Shown here one piece after another: positions 29,329-37,652 of a stretch of DNA of 37,652 nt (positions are counted from its first letter, which is position 1; every line of letters starts with the position of its first letter). The notes beneath the pieces are model-generated. The model searched no databases. It had not been told where the DNA came from and saw only the letters and a list, made by a program, of their open reading frames with translations. A program made the translations under genes and the position numbers. Source of the stretch: an uncultured Bacteroidota bacterium (GTDB taxonomy: Bacteria; Bacteroidota; Bacteroidia; Chitinophagales; Saprospiraceae). The stretch covers positions 1 to 37,652 of the forward strand of contig CAINVS010000207.1 of the NCBI GenBank assembly GCA_903854205.1, in the 5' to 3' direction.

Positions 29329-30320
29329 TATTTTTTTACAAATTTCTCTGTCCCAATTGCCGTCTGAATAAGATAAATACCGCTGTTAAGATAATTGATA
29401 TCAATTGTTTGCATACTGTTTAGTATGCGGCCTGATTTGACCGACCTTCCGTACAAATCAAAAATACGGTAAGAATCGGCATCAGATTCCAGCGTAAGAA
29501 AATTCGTTGCCGGATTAGGGTATATTTTATCAGAAAATTGAGGGAGCCTGTTTATGGCACTGAACAGATTGCAGTCAGTTGGAACGGGGAGAGGCTGAAT
29601 GCCAAAAAAACCAAAATCGGTAAATCCCAAATATTCAACAGAGCAGTCCGGATTAACGGCAAAGCGCCATTCCCGATAATTATCACAGCCATCGAAGCAA
29701 TCTGAGAATTCAAAGCGGAAATTGTAATAACGAATTGTATCGCTTAGTTCGTAAGTAATTTTCCCTGCCAGCCCGATAATAGCATTTGCTTCAGCCAATG
29801 TTATTGCCGGCTCCATCTCCAGACTGTCCATCAATACATTAATATTCAGGATCTGAGTAAAATCCAAAACTGCCATACTTCCCCAGCTGTAATTGTTGAA
29901 ACTCGAAACACTGAGGCCATATTTTGTGACCAGAGAATCTACAAATGGATTTCCGGTTATAGAGGTCAGATTCTGCCAGGCAGCTGTCCATGCATAACTT
30001 GTATCCACAGTTAAGATCATACTTTGCCAGGTCATATCTGTTGAAGTGCGGTCATGCATACAGTAACGGTTAAATATGGAATCACTTTCCGGAAAAGAGG
30101 AATTCAGAATTGCTGAAAGACCCGCAATAATCGTGTCTTTCTGATGCTGAGGAATATTTACATAGAGAAGATCGGGACTTTGGTATTCCCTCATTCTTCT
30201 GATGGCCAAATTGGCAATATCCCATTCGTATTCAATCAGCAACTGCGAATTTGGCGTACAGTCTGATGGCATCTGTGCAAAAAGCGGTAGGCTCATCAGT
30301 AAAAAAAGTAAAGTTCTCAT
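29328..30320 (-). CDS. Secreted hypothetical protein with T9SS C-terminal sorting domain
   Basis: Signal peptide; IYPNPATNFLTLESDADSYRIFDLYGRSVKSG...YLNSGIYLIQTAIGTEKFVKK. Confidence 0.85.
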   Translation of the reverse strand: MRTLLFLLMSLPLFAQMPSDCTPNSQLLIEYEWDIANLAIRRMREYQSPDLLYVNIPQHQKDTIIAGLSAILNSSFPESDSIFNRYCMHDRTSTDMTWQSMILTVDTSYAWTAAWQNLTSITGNPFVDSLVTKYGLSVSSFNNYSWGSMAVLDFTQILNINVLMDSLEMEPAITLAEANAIIGLAGKITYELSDTIRYYNFRFEFSDCFDGCDNYREWRFAVNPDCSVEYLGFTDFGFFGIQPLPVPTDCNLFSAINRLPQFSDKIYPNPATNFLTLESDADSYRIFDLYGRSVKSGRILNSMQTIDINYLNSGIYLIQTAIGTEKFVKK

Positions 30321-30330
30321 AAGAATTATT

Positions 30331-30351
30331 TATCTTTTATCTTTTATCTTT
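30331..30351. repeat. Three tandem heptamers TATCTTT filling the ggt / T9SS-gene junction
   Basis: Direct reading: 30331-37, 30338-44, 30345-51. Confidence 0.85.
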
Positions 30352-32040
30352 TTAATACCCCGAAGCAGAATCGTCCCCTCTTCTATCGGCAGCTCCCTCC
30401 ATTTTGCCATCTGGACCTATGAGAATAGCTTCAACCTGTCCGATACCAACCCGTTCCCGAAGGACATGTCCCATGCTTTTCAGCTTTTTTGCCGTAATTT
30501 CGTCGAAAGTATTTTTCTCATGATAAATCAAATCGGGCAACCACTGATGATGAAAACGCTGTTTTTGAACGGCATCTTTCAGCGGCATCCGAAATTCAAT
30601 AACATTCATAATCACCTGAAAAACAGAAGTGATGATGGTTGCACCGCCCGGAGTACCTACTACCATATAAAGTTGGGCGTCTTTTTCAATAATGGTAGGT
30701 GTCATGGAACTCAGCATCCGCTTCTGCGGCTGAATGGCATTGGCCTCGGCACCGAGCAGCCCAAACATATTTGCTGAACCCGGTTTGGCGCTGAAATCAT
30801 CCATTTCATTGTTGAGAATAAATCCAGCACCCTTCAGCACTACGTGAGAACCGTAGTTTCCGTTGAGGGTCGTGGTAACAGAAACTGCATTTCTGTCTTT
30901 ATCAACTATGGAATAATGCGTTGTTTCTTCCGATACTTTCTTTGGTTCGCCTGCTTTTATCTGTTTGCTTGGCGTAGCTTTTTGAGCATCGAAATTGCGC
31001 ATGCGCATTTTGGAATAGGATTTTTCCATTAGCGCCTCAATCGGTACCGGATAGAAATCGCTGTCACCCAAGTGCTCTGCGCGGTCTGAGTAGGCGCGTC
31101 TTTCCACTTCGGTCATGAGATGCACTGCAGCAGCAGTATGAAAGCCCATTTTTTCCAATTCCTTATCTTCTACCATGTTCATCATCAAGGCCAATACTAT
31201 TCCTCCGCTGGAAGGTGGCGGCATTGTGATGATTTTATAATTGTTTTTGTAAGTAAAGCTGATGGGATTCCGCCATTTTGCCTGATAAAGGGTTAAATCT
31301 TCTTTTGTGATGATGCCCCCGCCACGTTTCATTTCAGCTTCAAAAAGATCTGCAGTTGTGCCTTTGTAGAAACCGTCATGTCCATTGTCGCGAATGCGTT
31401 TCAGCGTTTCGGCCAATTCTTTTTGAATCAGTTTTTGACCTGCTTTCCAGGCAGTTTTTTTCAAAAAAGGAGAGTCGTGCTGATTGGCTCTGGAGAAATT
31501 GGCCATATTTGAACTGAGCGAAATTGCTTCGTTTGCTGTGACGCCAAATCCATTTTCAGCCAATTGAATAGCCGGTTCTACGAGTTCCTTCCAAGGAAGT
31601 TTGCCATATTTTTTGTGTGCTTCATACATACCGGCTACCGAACCCGGAACACCTGATGCCAAATGTCCGTGCCGGCTGAGACTGTCAACAGCATTGCCTT
31701 TTGCATCAAGATACATATTTCTTGATGCGGCCAAGGGTGCTTTTTCCCTAAAGTCCAATGATGCGGTCTCTCCCTCCTTATCCCGATAAACCAAAAATCC
31801 CCCGCCTCCAATATTTCCGGCTTTGGGGTAAACAACTGCCAGCACAAAATGTACTGTAACCATTGCATCTATGGCATTTCCTCCTTTTTTAAGGATTTCA
31901 TTTCCGGCTTCTGATGCCAATGGATGGGCAGAAACCACCATTCCATTTTCAGAAACAAGTTCTTTAGAAATTTTGTAGTTCTGTGCCTGAATACTGACAG
32001 ACAGGACAATTGGTATAATGCAAAAAAATAAATGCTTCAT
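30352..32040 (-). CDS. ggt: Gamma-glutamyltransferase
   Basis: ETTHYSIVDKDRNAVSVTTTLNGNYGSHVV catalytic Thr region; LNNEMDDFS; SSMTPTI; GGGGF-like motif; signal peptide. Confidence 0.95.
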   Translation of the reverse strand: MKHLFFCIIPIVLSVSIQAQNYKISKELVSENGMVVSAHPLASEAGNEILKKGGNAIDAMVTVHFVLAVVYPKAGNIGGGGFLVYRDKEGETASLDFREKAPLAASRNMYLDAKGNAVDSLSRHGHLASGVPGSVAGMYEAHKKYGKLPWKELVEPAIQLAENGFGVTANEAISLSSNMANFSRANQHDSPFLKKTAWKAGQKLIQKELAETLKRIRDNGHDGFYKGTTADLFEAEMKRGGGIITKEDLTLYQAKWRNPISFTYKNNYKIITMPPPSSGGIVLALMMNMVEDKELEKMGFHTAAAVHLMTEVERRAYSDRAEHLGDSDFYPVPIEALMEKSYSKMRMRNFDAQKATPSKQIKAGEPKKVSEETTHYSIVDKDRNAVSVTTTLNGNYGSHVVLKGAGFILNNEMDDFSAKPGSANMFGLLGAEANAIQPQKRMLSSMTPTIIEKDAQLYMVVGTPGGATIITSVFQVIMNVIEFRMPLKDAVQKQRFHHQWLPDLIYHEKNTFDEITAKKLKSMGHVLRERVGIGQVEAILIGPDGKMEGAADRRGDDSASGY

Positions 32041-32066
32041 GAAAATGGGGATTGTAAAATTGAAGG

Positions 32067-32074
32067 CAAAAGTA
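32067..32074 (-). promoter_or_regulatory. -7 element TACTTTTG upstream of ggt
   Basis: CAAAAGTA on + strand, 27 nt from start; no clear -33 TTG. Confidence 0.35.
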
Positions 32075-32150
32075 TAATAAGGATAAATATTTAAACAGTT
32101 AGAAACCGGCTCACAAATTAAACAGTTTTTAGTGATTATTACAATTGAAA

Positions 32151-32179
32151 AAACCCTTCTTTTTTGAATGGAAGGGTTT
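32151..32179 (-). terminator. Terminator for SH3-domain gene
   Basis: aaacccttc / gaagggttt stem with T6 run on minus strand. Confidence 0.75.
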
Positions 32180-32197
32180 GATGAATTTGTACTTAAA

Positions 32198-32218
32198 TTT
32201 CTAATTTCTAATTTCTAA
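32198..32218. repeat. Three tandem heptamers TTTCTAA abutting stop codon of SH3-domain gene
   Basis: Direct reading: 32198-204, 32205-211, 32212-218. Confidence 0.85.
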
Positions 32219-33067
32219 TTATTTAAGATCGTATTTCTTAACAAAAACCAATTTGTTATTTTTCCAAACGTACTCTTCCATTCTGTGAGTGTCATACACA
32301 ATTTCATCACTTTCAGATTCCATATCGGAACAGCCTGATTCTACCTTCATCAAGATTGTGTTTGCCTTTCCGCCTTCATCAGCCGGGTAGATGAAATCTT
32401 CACTTGAAAAGCAGGGAGCATCGGCACCGCTTTGCAGGTGTTTTACAAAATACAGCTTTTTGCCGTCCCAAAAGAATATATGATTGCCGAAGGAACCGCC
32501 GCAAAAATTATCGCTATATTCAATATCCAAAATACTCTCTACGCCGCTTACGCCTTTGTTGACAAGAAGATCGGCGGAACGTGCAGTGGATAGGCTGCCT
32601 TTGCCGTCGTATTCCAATTTTTGTATTTCTTTGTTGTTTTGGCAAACCCTGATTTGCATGGTCACAGCATCAGATTCATAATCAGCCATTTTCTTTTTTA
32701 CAACCTTGGAAATCCCTACCAAAAAAATCAGATCAGGATTGGAAGCTGACTTTAGATTGCTGATGGAAAGGAAACCTGCCCAGATATAGCCTATTTTTTC
32801 ATTTGCAGATACTTTTAACCATGGAGCACTGAAACCGTTCAATTCAAAATCAGTTTCTGTAACCTGCAATATTTTTAATTCAATACCTATTTGGAGTTTA
32901 GCAAGAACCTCACTTTTTGCATCCGGTTTTGAACGAAGATTTACAGCATCCGCCAAAAGAAAGTAGTTTTTATCTGCTTCGATCTGATAATATGGATTAA
33001 ACTGATTGTCCTGAGCACTAAGCTGCAGTGAAAGCAATAAGGCAAACACAAATAAGATTTGTTTCAT
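32219..33067 (-). CDS. Secreted protein with bacterial SH3-like domain
   Basis: DAVNLRSKPDAKSEVLAKLQIGIELKIL; signal peptide MKQILFVFALLLSLQLSAQ; start trimmed from 33115. Confidence 0.8.
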   Translation of the reverse strand: MKQILFVFALLLSLQLSAQDNQFNPYYQIEADKNYFLLADAVNLRSKPDAKSEVLAKLQIGIELKILQVTETDFELNGFSAPWLKVSANEKIGYIWAGFLSISNLKSASNPDLIFLVGISKVVKKKMADYESDAVTMQIRVCQNNKEIQKLEYDGKGSLSTARSADLLVNKGVSGVESILDIEYSDNFCGGSFGNHIFFWDGKKLYFVKHLQSGADAPCFSSEDFIYPADEGGKANTILMKVESGCSDMESESDEIVYDTHRMEEYVWKNNKLVFVKKYDLK

Positions 33068-33116
33068 AATTATGATTTTTTGGATTTGGGATAATTCAAC
33101 TCTCTGCAAAAACAAA

Positions 33117-33147
33117 GCCGATAACTATCACAAAGATAATTATCGGC
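33117..33147 (-). terminator. Terminator-like hairpin downstream of C1 peptidase gene
   Basis: gccgataa / ttatcggc. Confidence 0.6.
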
Positions 33148-33188
33148 CAGAATTATTTAAACAGCTGTGCTAAAAAGAAAAGAGCGGA

Positions 33189-34394
33189 TTATTTTATACC
33201 CAATTTTTTACGGAGTTCTTTTGGAATACCGTCTTTATGCACCATGATATTGGTGGTTTTATATTTAAAATAAGCTTCAGATGCGTAGAAATAACCATCG
33301 CAGTCATTGGCTTTTCCCCAAGAGTTTTTCACAATAAAATATTTTGTACCAACCTGATCTTTTACCAATCCGGTGAAGTGCATGCCGTGGTCATCCTGAG
33401 TCTGATAGTTATCATAAGCAACCTGACGCATTTCAGATGTGATGGTTTTTTCTTTTACAGGTGCATCGAAGGCAGAGCTGGTTTTTGATGCTCCCGCATC
33501 GTTGAATTGGGAGTTGTCACGGCCTTTTACCTGAATGGTTGACTCATCTTCAGGCACAATAGCCAAACCATCGCGGAAAGAAAATCCTTTTTCGGAAACA
33601 TCGCTCGCCCAGGCAACACCATAACCTTTGGTGACCGCATGTTCTGTGATTTCCATCAATTCTTCCAAAGGAACATTGTAGTTCAGACCAAAAGCCCAGT
33701 TATCCGGAACTTCCAATACAAATGGCTGATAATATGGCTGATGCGTGAAAGAGGTAATGAGTACATAGTCATCCATATCCAAACCCAATTCTTTGGCAAA
33801 ACTCATAGGCGTATATTTTTTGCCCTGATAGGTAAATTCAGCAGGAACTGTACCCAAATAAGCGTCCAAAATACCGGCAATAGCTTTTTTCCAAGAAGTG
33901 GTGAGTTTACCCTGCGGATTTTTAACGATCTGCTCTACAACTGCGCGAAGGATTGCATCCATTTCAGCGTGGTTGTGCACTGTTTCACCGTATTCCAAAC
34001 CTTTATAAAATTCTTCGGGCACAATGCCGTACCTTTTGGCTACATAAGGAATGTCGTAAAAAGCACCGCCGGGACCAAAATTGAAATTGCCGTGCATGCG
34101 TACATAGTTAATTGCTTTTTCTTCATAAGCTTTGCGTGCGATAAACATTTCAGAAAGGTTGTGTTTGCCTTTACCCATGCGTATGAGTTCCGACTCGAAA
34201 AAGGAGAGTGTGGAAAAACTCCAACAGGTTCCTGTGCGGCCCTGGCTCTGCACTTCAGTGGCTTCGATGTCTTTTACAACTGTAAAATAATATCCGCCAT
34301 CCTTTTTATTGGTCATTTTGGCGGTCTCCTGTGCATTCAGCGTGCCTGCCATTACAAAAAAGGCCAGCGCAAAGGTTTTTAGTTTTTTGAACAT
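33189..34394 (-). CDS. C1-family cysteine aminopeptidase (bleomycin hydrolase/PepC-like) with signal peptide
   Basis: SQGRTGTCWSFSTLSFFESELIR active-site Cys; DDHGMHFTGLVKDQ His; YFIVKNSWGK Asn. Confidence 0.92.
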   Translation of the reverse strand: MFKKLKTFALAFFVMAGTLNAQETAKMTNKKDGGYYFTVVKDIEATEVQSQGRTGTCWSFSTLSFFESELIRMGKGKHNLSEMFIARKAYEEKAINYVRMHGNFNFGPGGAFYDIPYVAKRYGIVPEEFYKGLEYGETVHNHAEMDAILRAVVEQIVKNPQGKLTTSWKKAIAGILDAYLGTVPAEFTYQGKKYTPMSFAKELGLDMDDYVLITSFTHQPYYQPFVLEVPDNWAFGLNYNVPLEELMEITEHAVTKGYGVAWASDVSEKGFSFRDGLAIVPEDESTIQVKGRDNSQFNDAGASKTSSAFDAPVKEKTITSEMRQVAYDNYQTQDDHGMHFTGLVKDQVGTKYFIVKNSWGKANDCDGYFYASEAYFKYKTTNIMVHKDGIPKELRKKLGIK

Positions 34395-34434
34395 ATCAGT
34401 TAACTGTTTTTGTACAATGAAATTTCATCAACAG

Positions 34435-34442
34435 CAAAGTTA
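34435..34442 (-). promoter_or_regulatory. -7 element TAACTTTG upstream of C1 peptidase gene
   Basis: CAAAGTTA on + strand 41 nt from start; no clear -33. Confidence 0.35.
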
Positions 34443-34643
34443 ATAAAATCTATTGGACCCCCTAGGATGTATGGCAGAATAAAAAAGGGGTTTTGTCGAA
34501 AAGTGGTTGTTACTCATTGTATATGTGCTGTACATTTCTTGACGGCTATTTATAGAATCAACCTTCTTACAATTTTTGGGGAATTTTTCTATTTAGATTC
34601 AATTCAGGCACAAAATTGTTAGAACAGCTAATTCAATACTTAC

Positions 34644-34674
34644 TTGAATTTGTCTGACGAATGCATTAGATTTG
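34644..34674 (+). promoter_or_regulatory. Bacteroidetes-type promoter for GH3 gene
   Basis: TTG (34644-34646) - N20 - TAGATTTG (34667-34674), ATG at 34713. Confidence 0.7.
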
Positions 34675-34712
34675 TATACCATTAGATTTCTAAGGGTTAA
34701 TACTAACTTGCT

Positions 34713-36254
34713 ATGAGAATGCCATTAAGCGGAAGAATAATAAAAAGCGGATTGAAACTGTATAGGCGCATAGCTTCTCAGGCCAAAAAAAAACCTGTCA
34801 ATCTTCAGACCGATACACTGAAATCGCTGCTTAAGAAAGCAGAGCATACAGATTTTGGCAAACGATATGACTTTTCAGAAATTTTGAAAAGTGACGATTT
34901 AATTAAAGCTTATCAGTTGGCGGTGCCTATTCATGATTATGATAAAATTTACGAAGAGTGGTGGTGCCGACTGCTCGAGGAGGAACAGGATGTTGTATGG
35001 CCCGGTAAAATCAGGTATTTTGCTCTAAGTTCAGGTACTTCGGGCAGTCCCAGCAAATATATCCCAGTTAGTGATGAGATGATAAGGGCTATGCGTCGCA
35101 CCTCAAAATTCATGCTATCTCACTCTACGCTTTTGGGTTTACCACCTGCCTTTTATGGACGACAGTTCCTCATGTTGGGGAGTTCCACAGAGTTTACTAA
35201 AAAAGGGGATCTTATCATTGGTGATGTTTCAGGAATTAATTCCAGTAACGTTCCTTTTTGGTTTAGAAATTTCTACAGGCCCGGAAAAGAAATAACAAAA
35301 ATTAAAGATTGGAACAGCCGTATAGAAGCCATTGCAAAGAAGGCAAAGGATTGGAATATTTGTACCATTTCAGGAATACCGTCTTGGGTTCAGAAAATGA
35401 TAGAAAAAGTAATTGAATATAATAACGTAAGTAATATTCATGAAATTTGGCCTAATTTCCAGGTTTATGTAACCGGCGGAGTAGCATTTGGCCCTTATCG
35501 CAAACGTTTCGAACAGCTGACTTCAAAACCGATTATCACACTCGATACCTATTATACCTCCGAAGGTTGTCTAGCTTGCCAAACCCGTTTGGACAATGAA
35601 CTGATGCCTATGGAACTGGTATTGAAAAATGGCATTTTCTTTGAGTTTATCCCTTTCAATGATGATAATTTTGCGAACAGTCAAATTCTGCCCTCAGCTA
35701 AAGCGATTTTAATTGATGATGTAGAGGAAGGTGTTGACTATGCTATTCTGTTAAGTACTTGTTCCGGTGCTTGGCGATATATTTTGGGTGATACTATAAG
35801 ATTTGTCAATAAGGATCGTGCAGAAATCAGAATTACCGGCCGAACTAAGCATTTTTTGAGTATTACAGGAGAACATCTTTCCATTGAAAATATGACTTCC
35901 GGTATTGAGGCGATGGAAAAGGAATTTGATCTGAATTTGCCGGAATTCACAGTAAAAGCAATGCAAGTGGACAATCATTTTGAACACCATTGGTTTGTAG
36001 GTTCAGACAAGGATTTTGATAATGAACTGTTTGCACAAAAACTGGACGCCAAACTCTCGGAAATAAACGATGACTATGCTACGGAAAGAACACAGAATCT
36101 GCTTAGTTATATAAAGGTTCAACGTTTGCCGGTAAATGTTTTTTTTAATTGGTTGCAGAGTAAAGGCAAAATGGGAGGACAGGCAAAATTTCCAAGAGTA
36201 ATGAATGAAACACAATTTATCGAATGGAAAGAATATATTAAAAATTATGGATAA
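34713..36254 (+). CDS. GH3 auxin-responsive-promoter family protein (acyl-adenylating enzyme superfamily)
   Basis: ALSSGTSGSPSKYIPVS, LMLGSSTEF, GDVSGIN, VYVTGGVAFGPYRKRF, TYYTSEG, WRYILGDTIRF, ISGEHLS-like ITGEHLSIENM. Confidence 0.9.
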   Translation: MRMPLSGRIIKSGLKLYRRIASQAKKKPVNLQTDTLKSLLKKAEHTDFGKRYDFSEILKSDDLIKAYQLAVPIHDYDKIYEEWWCRLLEEEQDVVWPGKIRYFALSSGTSGSPSKYIPVSDEMIRAMRRTSKFMLSHSTLLGLPPAFYGRQFLMLGSSTEFTKKGDLIIGDVSGINSSNVPFWFRNFYRPGKEITKIKDWNSRIEAIAKKAKDWNICTISGIPSWVQKMIEKVIEYNNVSNIHEIWPNFQVYVTGGVAFGPYRKRFEQLTSKPIITLDTYYTSEGCLACQTRLDNELMPMELVLKNGIFFEFIPFNDDNFANSQILPSAKAILIDDVEEGVDYAILLSTCSGAWRYILGDTIRFVNKDRAEIRITGRTKHFLSITGEHLSIENMTSGIEAMEKEFDLNLPEFTVKAMQVDNHFEHHWFVGSDKDFDNELFAQKLDAKLSEINDDYATERTQNLLSYIKVQRLPVNVFFNWLQSKGKMGGQAKFPRVMNETQFIEWKEYIKNYG

Positions 36255-36654
36255 CAATCAGCATGGCATAGTCCTTTTCGACGGAGTTTGCAACCTTTGT
36301 AATGCCTCTGTTCAGTTTATAATGAAGAGAGATAAAAAAGGTTATTACCGTTTTGCTTCACTGCAGTCTGATGCGGGAAGGGATCTTTTGAAAAAATACA
36401 ATCTGCCTACCGAGGGATTTAATTCTATTGTCGTTATCGAAAAAGATAAAGTTTATCAGCGTTCGACAGGAGCCTTGCGTATTGCACGTAAACTTAGCGG
36501 AGGCTGGTTTCTACTTTATGCTTTCATTATTATTCCGGCATTTATTAGAAATGCTGTGTATAGTTGGGTGGCTAATAACCGTTATCGCTGGTTTGGTAAA
36601 AAAGAAGAATGTATGCTGCCACTGCCTGAATGGAAGGGTCGATTTATTGAATAA
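36247..36654 (+). CDS. DCC-family thiol-disulfide oxidoreductase-like protein
   Basis: VLFDGVCNLCNASVQF motif; RFASLQSDAGRDLL; start trimmed to MDNNQHG, overlapping GH3 stop by 8 nt. Confidence 0.92.
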   Translation: MDNNQHGIVLFDGVCNLCNASVQFIMKRDKKGYYRFASLQSDAGRDLLKKYNLPTEGFNSIVVIEKDKVYQRSTGALRIARKLSGGWFLLYAFIIIPAFIRNAVYSWVANNRYRWFGKKEECMLPLPEWKGRFIE

Positions 36655-36904
36655 ATGCGAATAAACATATTTACATTTAGCTTATAGGGCCTTTCCAGAA
36701 GTTTTCAGTAAGTAGATTGTATATATTAATGTAAAATTATTTCTGCTCTGTCACAGCTATTGTTTTTAGAGCTTGTACTGTATTGAAACTACTTTTAATT
36801 TCTCTTTTTCTCAGAATAGTACCAAATTTATGTCCGACTACAAAAAAAACATGAGAGTAATTATTTTCCTTGCCAAAAAACAATTCTATAATTCCTAAAA
36901 AAAA

Positions 36905-36930
36905 TCAGTCCCAAAATTTTTCGGGACTGA
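36905..36930 (-). terminator. Terminator for minus-strand transporter gene
   Basis: tcagtccc / gggactga stem; minus strand continues T8. Confidence 0.85.
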
Positions 36931-36987
36931 ATAGGATCAGAATCTATGTGCCAACTAAAATATTGCAAATATATGGTTAATAATGCA

Positions 36988-37652
36988 CTATGAATTTTTT
37001 AAAGGCGACGCATGGTAGGTTTTTATATGCGGACCCAGGAATAGTCGGGAATACATACGCATAATGGAAATCCCTCCCATAATATAACTGAGGGAAACAA
37101 ACATAGCCAAAAGGTAGTCTCCTTCATGTATGTGACTCAAAATAAGATCTTCTCCTATAAATGAAGTCGTAATGGGAAATCCCATCAATCCCAAACAGGA
37201 GAGAAGGAATACAACGGAAAGCGTACGGTATTCGTAGGCATGCCCATAGTATTGGTTAAGGCTGTAATACTGCGGTTCTTTACGTTTTAGATATTCTAAA
37301 GCAAAATATCCAATAATTGCTGAAGGAATTATTCCGCTTAGAAATAGGATAGTATGAAGAATATCGAAATGCTCATTGTGAGAAACAGCCAATGCTACCC
37401 AAAAATAATTCAGTAAAATCATAGACCAGGCCATTTTTGGATGATCTCTCTCCCCAAATGCTCTTAAAACCATTAAAAGTCCAATGCCGGCAAAAACCTC
37501 AGATAGATAGGGCTTTATGATGGGAGGAACAATCGTATTATTCACTAATAGGAAAATTCCCAAAAGAAAACTCGGAATAAAGAAAAGTAAGAGATTTCTG
37601 GTATTGAGAAAATTGAGATTATGTCCCAATTTTTTCAATGGGCCAAAAAGCC
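36988..37652 (-). CDS. Proton-conducting transporter / NADH-quinone oxidoreductase NuoL/M-like, C-terminal part (5' end beyond window)
   Basis: Multi-pass hydrophobic; SCLGLMGFPITTSFIGEDLIL resembles NuoL/M C-terminal helices; frame stays open to the window end, so the 37638 TTG start is probably not real. Confidence 0.75.
   Translation of the reverse strand, partial: LFGPLKKLGHNLNFLNTRNLLLFFIPSFLLGIFLLVNNTIVPPIIKPYLSEVFAGIGLLMVLRAFGERDHPKMAWSMILLNYFWVALAVSHNEHFDILHTILFLSGIIPSAIIGYFALEYLKRKEPQYYSLNQYYGHAYEYRTLSVVFLLSCLGLMGFPITTSFIGEDLILSHIHEGDYLLAMFVSLSYIMGGISIMRMYSRLFLGPHIKTYHASPLKNS

Noticed and set aside
33639-34382. 247-aa ORF antisense to the C1 peptidase gene
   Set aside because: Shadow ORF: composition rich in Phe/Cys/His, no domain, opposite strand has clear catalytic motifs.
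34410-34622. 70-aa ORF upstream of GH3 gene
   Set aside because: Overlaps promoter regions, no RBS or domain evidence.
37636-37638. TTG start codon for the NuoL/M-like ORF
   Set aside because: Reading frame continues open (FGPLKKLGHN) to the window edge, so the gene is most likely truncated by the window.
1-37652. CRISPR arrays, tRNA/rRNA genes, IS elements, prophage or toxin-antitoxin modules
   Set aside because: No regularly spaced repeats with spacers, cloverleaf sequences, transposase motifs or phage genes seen by eye; the heptamer tracts are too short and unspaced to be CRISPR.

Overview
The window looks like a chromosomal segment of a Bacteroidetes/Bacteroidota bacterium. Supporting signs are type IX secretion (T9SS) C-terminal sorting domains, a GldN/PorN homologue, TTG-N20-TAnnTTTG promoters and an insertion-bearing Rho. 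Most of it is housekeeping: rpmH-rnpA-yidD, rho, serS, dnaX, asnB-like, an AdoMet synthetase, gamma-glutamyltransferase, an M1 aminopeptidase, a C1-family aminopeptidase, GH3-DCC, and the C-terminal part of a NuoL/M-like transporter running off the right edge. I saw no CRISPR array, IS element, prophage, rRNA or tRNA that I could support. Observations most worth follow-up: (i) a 10-A homopolymer in dnaX at the domain III/IV junction, with immediate stops in both alternative frames, predicting a short gamma-like product as in Thermus dnaX; (ii) an archaeal-type AdoMet synthetase apparently co-transcribed with a T9SS cargo gene and ggt; (iii) a Q/N-rich disordered insertion in Rho; (iv) short tandem heptamer/octamer tracts at gene junctions, several next to start codons; (v) a gldN homologue without adjacent gldKLM; (vi) a domain nested in an Ig-like repeat of a 1110-aa T9SS protein; (vii) unannotated small ORFs and a possible ncRNA. 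Nothing here is proven to be a new system. All calls are by eye from motifs, without database searches.
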